A stretch of DNA of 10,358 nt from Phoenicibacter congonensis (GTDB taxonomy: Bacteria; Actinomycetota; Coriobacteriia; Coriobacteriales; Eggerthellaceae), in the NCBI GenBank assembly GCA_030530045.1, contig JAUMVS010000046.1, positions 1 through 10,358 on the forward strand, read 5' to 3'. Position 1 is the first letter of the stretch; every line of letters starts with the position of its first letter. Under the pieces are notes generated by a model. That model was given only the letters and a program-made list of their open reading frames with translations, was not told the origin of the DNA and ran no database searches. The translations under genes were made by a program, and so were the position numbers. This document shows, piece after piece, positions 6,395-10,358 of the stretch.

Positions 6395-7549
6395 TTATGA
6401 CACCATTGCGCAGAAAGTCTCGAATGAATAGGTGCCGTTGATTCTCACGCGAGGCAGAGCCATTGGGTCGTCGCCAACTTTCACCATTGTGTTTTCAATT
6501 GTGAAAGCGCAAAGAACGCCGGCATCTTTCAGTGCCTGGTGAGCTGTGTCGTTGTTGTCACCGAATGGATAGGCATACGCCTGGCTGTTTCCAAGCAACT
6601 CGACGGCTTTCAGCTGGTCGGCCTTAATCTCGTCGTAGGTGCAAGCGTGAATTAATCCGCCGCGTCCAACGTTGCTTCCAGCTTGATGCATTCCGTAGGA
6701 GTGCGATTGATATTCAACATACTGGCTTGCGTGCGAGAACACTTTTTCCTTCGCATCGGCATCGCAGCAAATGACGAACGACGTCGCCGGCACTTCATAT
6801 TTGTCGAACAGCTTCACGCCGCTCTCGAGGAACTCTGGCTTGCCGTCGTCAAATGTGAAAATGATTGATTTGTAGGGTAGCGATTTTTTGCCGTCAACAA
6901 ATGCTCGCAGCTCTTCATAGGAAGGGTAGTAGTAATTGTTTTCCTTGGTCCAGGCGATTTCTTGCTCGAGCAAGCTTGCCTCAATCCAGTTGTTGTCGAC
7001 CTCATCAGGCTTGTTCGTGTCGTCATAGACGTAGTGATACATGCAAACTGGAATAGCGGTAGCGGTGCCGCCGTCAAAGCTGTCAACTACAGAAACTTTC
7101 CTGGTAGCAGTCGCTTTATTGCCCGAAGTGTCGGTTGCGGTGTAGGTGATTTGATAGTCGCCAGTCTTCGAAGTGTCGACTGTGCCAGAAACCTGCACGT
7201 CGTTGATGTTTTCTTGTTTTGTCGTGTCAACTGCATGGCAGCCTGCCTCGACGTATTCCTCACCCTTCAAAACGAGCGTGTTTTTGTCGCCTTTAATCGT
7301 CATAACGATGTTGCTTGCGTTGGCCGTCGTGGTTGTGGCAGCGGAATTTGTTGCCTGCTCAGAAGCAACTGGAAGCGACTCCGTTGTGTTTTCTGAAGTT
7401 TGAGTTTTGTTGGAATTTAGCGCGAAAGCAACGCCCGCGACAACGAGCACTGCAACGAGTGCGCCACAAATTGCGAAAATGCGTCGGCGGCGAGCTTGCT
7501 GCCTGCGTCTTCTTGCGATTACAATCGCTCTTTTTGACATATTATCCAT
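6395..7549 (-). CDS. Membrane-anchored Ig-like/NodB polysaccharide deacetylase
   Basis: Probably removes acetyl groups from cell-wall or surface N-acetylhexosamine polymers outside the cell. Counting from ATG 7549 (384 residues): Arg-rich cytoplasmic tip (11-23), membrane helix (24-44), Ser/Thr/Asn/Ala-rich linker (45-80), a DUF5011-type bacterial Ig-like domain ending in DYQITYTATDTSGNKATATR (about 82-155), then a NodB/CE4 domain (167-384). The CE4 motifs are VCMYHYV, TFDDG (232-236, Asp234/Asp235), HSYGMH (283-288), YPFG (327-330) and LPRVRI (365-370). The two His are five apart rather than the usual four. The frame is open upstream to 7699, but that would cross the divergent aminotransferase start, so 7549 or 7540 is preferred. 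Neither has a good ribosome site; TAGAAT just before 7549 could allow leaderless initiation. Confidence 0.88.
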   Translation of the reverse strand: MDNMSKRAIVIARRRRQQARRRRIFAICGALVAVLVVAGVAFALNSNKTQTSENTTESLPVASEQATNSAATTTTANASNIVMTIKGDKNTLVLKGEEYVEAGCHAVDTTKQENINDVQVSGTVDTSKTGDYQITYTATDTSGNKATATRKVSVVDSFDGGTATAIPVCMYHYVYDDTNKPDEVDNNWIEASLLEQEIAWTKENNYYYPSYEELRAFVDGKKSLPYKSIIFTFDDGKPEFLESGVKLFDKYEVPATSFVICCDADAKEKVFSHASQYVEYQSHSYGMHQAGSNVGRGGLIHACTYDEIKADQLKAVELLGNSQAYAYPFGDNNDTAHQALKDAGVLCAFTIENTMVKVGDDPMALPRVRINGTYSFETFCAMVS

Positions 7550-7601
7550 GTGATTAATTCTACAACATGCACTATTATGGTTTTTACGAAAGGAGAACGA
7601 C
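7550..7601. promoter_or_regulatory. Short divergent promoter region, deacetylase versus aminotransferase
   Basis: Only 52 bp separate the two start codons, so promoters must overlap. Plus strand: TATTAT (7573-7578) is a possible -10 and AAGGAG (7590-7595) is the aminotransferase ribosome site. Minus strand: TAGAAT lies 7 bp before the deacetylase ATG. No convincing -35 on either strand. Confidence 0.4.
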
Positions 7602-8780
7602 GTGATTAAACAAAAGATGATCGAATTCGGAAATGCGCCAAACGCAATCCGCACTTTATTTATGTGGGGCCTCGAGAGAAAGAAGGTCGTTGGTGACAAC
7701 GGCGTTTACGACTTCTCGATTGGAAACCCAAGCGTGCCTGCGCCTGAAGCTGTAAAGCAATCAATTTTGCGCCAGCTCGACGAGGACCCAGTCGCAACTC
7801 ACTCCTACTCAACTTCCGCTGGAATTGAGTCGGTTCGCGAGACAGTTGCCGATTTTATCAGCAAAAAATTTAACTTCCCTGCAACAGCTAACAATTTCTT
7901 TTTGACCCACGGCGCTTCGCAGGCGCTTGCTGCTTCTTTTTATGCAGTGGTCAACCCAGGCGAGGAAGTCATCGTTCCAACGCCCTATTTCGTGGAATAC
8001 AAAACCTACATCGACACTGCGGAAGGTGTGCTCGTAAAAGTCATGTGCGACCCTAAAACCTTCCAACTCGACGTCGATGCAATTGAGGCCGCAATTAATG
8101 AGAAAACTGCAGCAATTGTTCTCAACAGCCCAAACAACCCAACGGGTGCTGTTTACTCTCGCGAAAGCCTCGAGAAACTCGCTTCCGTGCTGAAGGCAAA
8201 AGAAGCAGAGTTTGGAACACAGATTTACGTCATTTGCGATGAGCCCTACCGCGACATCACTTTTGGCGCGGAAGTTCCATGGGTTCCTGCAATATATGAC
8301 CGCACAATCATCTGCAATTCTTGCAGCAAATCGCTCTCTCTTCCTGGTGAGCGCATCGGCTACATTTATGTGAGCGACACAATGGACAACGCACGCGACA
8401 CCTACACAGCAATTTCGGGTTCCGCGCGTCGCCTTGGCCACATTTGCGCTCCTGTAATGTTCCAAAAAGTTTTGCAAGACTGCATTGCTGAGCCAACAAA
8501 TGTTGAGCAATATGCCGAGAACCGCGAGCTTCTGACTTCAATGCTCGATGAGCTTGGCTTTGAATACATCGAGCCACAGGGTGCTTTTTATCTTTGGATG
8601 AAGGCTCTCGAGCCTGACGCCGAGGAGTTCTCGCTCAAAGCACGCGGCCTTGACCTGCTGATTGTTCCTTCGAACAGCTTCGGCGTTGATGGTTGGGTTC
8701 GTCTTTCCTACTGCATTTCGAAAGACACAATCATCAATTCGCGCCCAGCATTCGAGAAACTGAAAGCTCTTTACGAATAA
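7602..8780 (+). CDS. PLP-dependent class I/II aminotransferase
   Basis: A 392-residue fold-type I aminotransferase that swaps an amino group between an amino acid and a 2-oxo acid in the cytoplasm. Seen: SIGNPSVPAPEAV near the N-terminus, LTHGASQALA (101-110, phosphate-binding turn), LNSPNNPTG (174-182) with the PLP-contacting Asn, DEPY (213-216, Asp213 to the pyridine nitrogen), SCSKSLSLPGERIGY (240-254) with Schiff-base Lys243, and Arg367 in VRLSY, the substrate-carboxylate arginine. Length is normal. The substrate cannot be set; aspartate or another broad-range specificity is possible. The start is GTG at 7602, chosen because AAGGAG lies six bases upstream. It stands alone: divergent from the deacetylase and followed by a separate promoter for infC. 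Confidence 0.93.
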   Translation: MIKQKMIEFGNAPNAIRTLFMWGLERKKVVGDNGVYDFSIGNPSVPAPEAVKQSILRQLDEDPVATHSYSTSAGIESVRETVADFISKKFNFPATANNFFLTHGASQALAASFYAVVNPGEEVIVPTPYFVEYKTYIDTAEGVLVKVMCDPKTFQLDVDAIEAAINEKTAAIVLNSPNNPTGAVYSRESLEKLASVLKAKEAEFGTQIYVICDEPYRDITFGAEVPWVPAIYDRTIICNSCSKSLSLPGERIGYIYVSDTMDNARDTYTAISGSARRLGHICAPVMFQKVLQDCIAEPTNVEQYAENRELLTSMLDELGFEYIEPQGAFYLWMKALEPDAEEFSLKARGLDLLIVPSNSFGVDGWVRLSYCISKDTIINSRPAFEKLKALYE

Positions 8781-8793
8781 ATTTACGAATAAA
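8770..8793 (+). repeat. 12-bp tandem duplication at the aminotransferase stop codon
   Basis: TTTACGAATAAA occurs twice without a gap. The first copy codes the last residues and the TAA stop; the second lies just outside the gene. If the second copy were absent, the protein end would be unchanged. Confidence 0.85.
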
Positions 8794-8806
8794 GAAAGAT
8801 TTGAGC

Positions 8807-8830
8807 TTCGCATAATTTCTTCTCTGCGAA
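8807..8830 (+). other. Inverted repeat after the aminotransferase
   Basis: TTCGCA (8807-8812) and TGCGAA (8825-8830) enclose 12 nt. No T-run follows, so it is a weak candidate for a 3' end structure. I see no clear intrinsic terminator between the aminotransferase and the infC promoter; the AT-rich stretch up to 8870 holds short GAAAA/TTTTC complementarities only. Confidence 0.35.
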
Positions 8831-8869
8831 ACGAAAAGCGAAAACGAATTTTCTGGTAAATGAAATTTT

Positions 8870-8899
8870 TTGCGACTACGCTGGCTAATTATGTATAAT
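8870..8899 (+). promoter_or_regulatory. Promoter of the infC-rpmI-rplT operon
   Basis: -35 TTGCGA (8870-8875), 18-bp spacer, -10 TATAAT (8894-8899), with TG directly before the -10. It is the best sigma-70-type promoter in the window. Transcription should start near 8906, leaving a leader of about 138 nt before infC. Confidence 0.8.
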
Positions 8900-8905
8900 G
8901 AGTAA

Positions 8906-9043
8906 CGCAAAGTGAGCAAAGCCGCTCCACCTTGGTCGCGATTTGGCGGTCGGGTTTTACAACTTAACATGCGTAATTTTGTAACTACAAGGCTTGCTCA
9001 CGATTGTGCAAGCCTTTTTTATTTAGGAAAGCAGGTGGTTTAA
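8906..9043 (+). promoter_or_regulatory. Attenuator leader of the IF-3/L35/L20 operon (L20-leader-like)
   Basis: The leader can form two exclusive structures. GTGAGCAAAGCC (8912-8923) is complementary to GGCTTGCTCAC (8991-9001) over 11 bp with one bulged A, forming an antiterminator. The same 3' bases form the left arm of the intrinsic terminator at 8989-9016. Between them, CCGC (8922-8925)/GCGG (8946-8949) and TTACAA (8957-8962)/TTGTAA (8979-8984) can pair. In Bacillus, L20 binds a leader at this place in the same operon and promotes termination. The architecture matches; I cannot confirm the L20-binding core by eye. Confidence 0.75.
8989..9024 (+). terminator. Leader terminator upstream of infC
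   Basis: AAGGCTTGC (8989-8997) pairs perfectly with GCAAGCCTT (9008-9016), and TTTTTTATTT follows. It lies downstream of the operon promoter and before any coding sequence, so it must act as a conditional terminator. Confidence 0.85.
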
Positions 9044-9046
9044 ATA
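9033..9046 (+). promoter_or_regulatory. Ribosome site and AUA start codon of infC
   Basis: AGGTGG (9033-9038) is 5 nt from ATA (9044-9046). TAA lies directly in frame before the ATA, so the reading frame cannot begin earlier. No ATG, GTG or TTG codon follows in frame until 9122, which would delete conserved IF-3 residues. Confidence 0.85.
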
Positions 9047-9646
9047 GCCAAACCAGAACCAAGGCTGAACGAAGAAATCAATTGCGCGCAATGCCGCCTG
9101 ATTGATTACGACGGGAACCAAATGGGAGTTTATTCGCTCTCACAAGCTCTCGACATTGCTGCTGCTGCCGGTTATGACCTTGTGGAGATCGCGCCGGACG
9201 CTAAGCCTCCAGTTTGTCGTGTCATGAATTATGGCAAGTACAAATATGAGCAAGCAATGAAGGCCAAGCAGGCCAAAAAGAACCAAACAAAGATTGAGGT
9301 CAAGGAAATGAAATTCCGTCCAAAAATCGATGTTGGTGACTACGAGACAAAGAAAAAGCACGTACTTCGTTTCTTGGGTGATGGCAACAAGGTGAAAATT
9401 ACCATCATGTTCCGTGGTCGTGAGATGGCTCACCCAGAACAGGGCATTTCAATTCTCGAGCGTCTGGCTGACGACTTGTCAGACGTAGCGGTTGTTGAAA
9501 GCAAGCCAATTCTTGAGGGACGCAACATGCACATGACCATCGCTCCTTCAAATAAAGGTGGTGGCAAAAAACAGGCTACACAGTCGAGAAAAGCACAGAA
9601 AGCAGCAAAGCAACGCGAAGCTGCTCAGAAGCAAGAGGAAGAATAG
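9044..9646 (+). CDS. infC: Translation initiation factor IF-3
   Basis: Binds the 30S subunit, prevents early 50S joining and rejects wrong start codons or initiator tRNAs. The 200 residues include the N-terminal domain with EPRLNEEI (5-12), RLIDYDGNQMGVYS and DLVEIAPDAKPPVCRVMNYGKYKYEQ, then a Lys-rich linker, then the C-terminal domain with EMKFRPKIDVGDYETKK and KITIMFRGREMAHPEQG. The tail beyond about residue 170 is a Lys/Gln/Glu/Ala-rich extension. Translation must start at the AUA at 9044: the conserved N-terminal segment lies before the first ATG (9122), and a strong AGGTGG site is correctly spaced. Non-standard starts are a known feature of infC, letting IF-3 repress itself. Two Cys (14 and 17, CxxC) sit where many homologues have no Cys. 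First gene of the operon. Confidence 0.95.
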   Translation: MAKPEPRLNEEINCAQCRLIDYDGNQMGVYSLSQALDIAAAAGYDLVEIAPDAKPPVCRVMNYGKYKYEQAMKAKQAKKNQTKIEVKEMKFRPKIDVGDYETKKKHVLRFLGDGNKVKITIMFRGREMAHPEQGISILERLADDLSDVAVVESKPILEGRNMHMTIAPSNKGGGKKQATQSRKAQKAAKQREAAQKQEEE

Positions 9647-9657
9647 GAGGGCAAGCA

Positions 9658-9855
9658 ATGCCAAAGATGAAAACACATCGTGGTTCTGCTAAGCGTTTCC
9701 GCGTAACGGGAAGCGGAAAAATCATGCGCGCTAAAGCATTCAAGAGCCACATTTTGACAAAGAAATCACAGAAAAGGAAGCGCAACTTCCGTAAAGAGAC
9801 CGAGATGGCTAACGCTGATTACAAGGTAGTACAGCGTAACCTGGGCAAGAGATAA
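9658..9855 (+). CDS. rpmI: 50S ribosomal protein L35
   Basis: A 65-residue, very basic protein of the large subunit. It begins MPKMKTHRGSAKRFRVTGSGK, the conserved start of L35, and has the KSHILTKKSQKRKRN segment. GGAGGG lies 7 nt before the ATG. It is 11 bp after the infC stop, and rplT begins 16 bp after it, so the three genes share one transcript. Confidence 0.97.
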   Translation: MPKMKTHRGSAKRFRVTGSGKIMRAKAFKSHILTKKSQKRKRNFRKETEMANADYKVVQRNLGKR

Positions 9856-9871
9856 GAAGGGGGTGCAATAA

Positions 9872-10222
9872 ATGGCACGCATTAAAAGATCAGTTTCAGC
9901 TCGTAAAAAGCGTCGCGGCACTCTCAAGGCAGCTCGCGGTTACTACGGTGCAAAATCACGTTCATACAAAAACGCGAAACAGCAGGTTCGTCGTTCGCTC
10001 CAATATCAATACCGCGATCGTCGCAACAAGAAGCGCAATTTCCGTCGTCTTTGGATTACTCGCATCAACGCTGCTGCAAGACTCAACGGCATGAGCTACT
10101 CAACATTCATGAACGGCCTCAAGAAAGCAGGCGTTGTTCTTGACCGCAAGTCTCTCGCTGACATCGCTGTTAACGACAAAGATGCATTTGCAGAGCTTGT
10201 AAAAGTTGCAAAAGCTGCTTAG
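9872..10222 (+). CDS. rplT: 50S ribosomal protein L20
   Basis: A 116-residue protein needed for early 50S assembly, where it binds 23S rRNA. It begins MARIKRSVSARKKRRGTLK, with the long basic N-terminal arm, then GYYGAKSRSYKNAKQQVRRSLQYQYRDRRNKKRNFRRLWITRINAAAR, which is typical of L20, and a compact C-terminal domain (NGLKKAGVVLDRKSLADIAV). AAGGGGGT precedes the ATG. Full length. In Firmicutes and Enterobacteria L20 represses this operon through an RNA mimic of its rRNA site; the leader at 8906-9043 is the likely target here. Confidence 0.97.
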   Translation: MARIKRSVSARKKRRGTLKAARGYYGAKSRSYKNAKQQVRRSLQYQYRDRRNKKRNFRRLWITRINAAARLNGMSYSTFMNGLKKAGVVLDRKSLADIAVNDKDAFAELVKVAKAA

Positions 10223-10250
10223 AGCTTAACAACAAAACACAAAACTTTTG

Positions 10251-10274
10251 AGCGGGCCACGTGCCCGCTTTTTT
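10251..10274 (+). terminator. Terminator of the infC-rpmI-rplT operon
   Basis: AGCGGGC (10251-10257) and GCCCGCT (10263-10269) pair around a 5-nt loop, and six T follow. It lies 28 bp after the rplT stop codon. Confidence 0.95.
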
Positions 10275-10284
10275 CTTCGCACAA

Positions 10285-10337
10285 CACTCATCGTCCCCGT
10301 TGTGCAGCTGCCGTACATCACTCATCGTCCCCGTTGT
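10285..10337. repeat. 19-bp direct repeat with complementary flanks, at the window edge
   Basis: CACTCATCGTCCCCGTTGT occurs at 10285-10303 and 10319-10337, 34 bp apart. In copy 1 CACAAC (10280-10285) pairs with GTTGTG (10299-10304). In copy 2 TACA pairs with TGTA, so the flanks differ but complementarity is kept. More copies may lie to the right. The remaining bases to 10358 show nothing else. Confidence 0.7.
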
Positions 10338-10358
10338 AGACCGCACCCCATTTTTAGG

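Noticed and set aside
7550..7699. Upstream extension of the deacetylase to 7699
   Set aside because: It would add 50 residues antisense to the start of the aminotransferase and ahead of a normal Arg-rich membrane anchor; it is only an open frame.
7809..8510. 233-residue minus-strand frame opposite the aminotransferase
   Set aside because: The plus frame has all PLP-aminotransferase motifs; the antisense product is Cys- and Arg-rich without any recognisable domain.
9122..9124. ATG at 9122 as the start of IF-3
   Set aside because: It would remove the conserved EPRLNEEI and RLID segments and has no proper Shine-Dalgarno site.
10285..10337. CRISPR repeats at the right edge
   Set aside because: The 19-bp repeat and 15-bp gap are too short, and the copies fold with their own flanks.
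10285..10337. Hammerhead-like core in the reverse complement (GATGAG)
   Set aside because: The CUGAUGAG and GAAA core elements and the required three helices are not present.

Overview
The window reads as a stretch of bacterial chromosome with a moderate GC content. The most likely source is the Actinomycetota, and within it the class Coriobacteriia (an Atopobium/Olsenella-like host). That assignment rests on the general look of the IF-3, L35 and L20 proteins and on mostly strong AGGAG-type ribosome binding sites. It is a judgement from memory, not a database result, so treat it as tentative.

Layout from left to right. (1) Positions 1-2835 hold a metal-resistance module: an ArsR/SmtB-type repressor (minus strand, cut by the window edge) is divergent from a large Zn/Cd/Pb-type P1B ATPase. 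The ATPase carries an extraordinary N-terminal tail of about 150 residues built from Cys clusters, His runs and Asp runs. Two matching 18-bp imperfect palindromes, 30 bp apart, sit in the shared promoter region and are the obvious operators. (2) Positions 2836-3216 are a convergent, gene-free region with three structured GC-rich repeats, each followed by a T-tract on the minus strand, plus further inverted repeats. (3) Positions 3217-7549 hold four minus-strand genes: a stand-alone type IV prepilin peptidase (A24), adenylosuccinate synthetase (purA), an unrecognised membrane-anchored protein with a long extracytoplasmic helical part, and a membrane-anchored Ig-like/NodB polysaccharide deacetylase. 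(4) Divergent from the deacetylase at 7602 is a class I/II PLP aminotransferase. (5) Positions 8870-10274 hold the translation operon infC-rpmI-rplT with its own promoter, a leader with mutually exclusive antiterminator and terminator helices, an AUA start codon for infC, and a strong terminator after rplT. (6) The last 75 bases contain a 19-bp direct repeat with complementary flanks that may belong to a repeat cluster running out of the window.

How the parts work together: the repressor and ATPase should form a self-regulated efflux unit in which metal releases the repressor and the Cys/His/Asp tail buffers or delivers the ion. The prepilin peptidase and deacetylase point to surface structures and cell-wall modification, with no pilus genes in view. 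The IF-3/L35/L20 operon looks controlled twice: by transcription attenuation in the leader, which is how L20 represses this operon in Firmicutes, and by IF-3 discrimination against its own non-standard start codon.

The most unusual items are the ATPase tail, the twin operators, the three tandem terminator-like repeats, the infC leader with AUA start, and an 11-bp perfect hairpin that buries the start codon of the prepilin peptidase.
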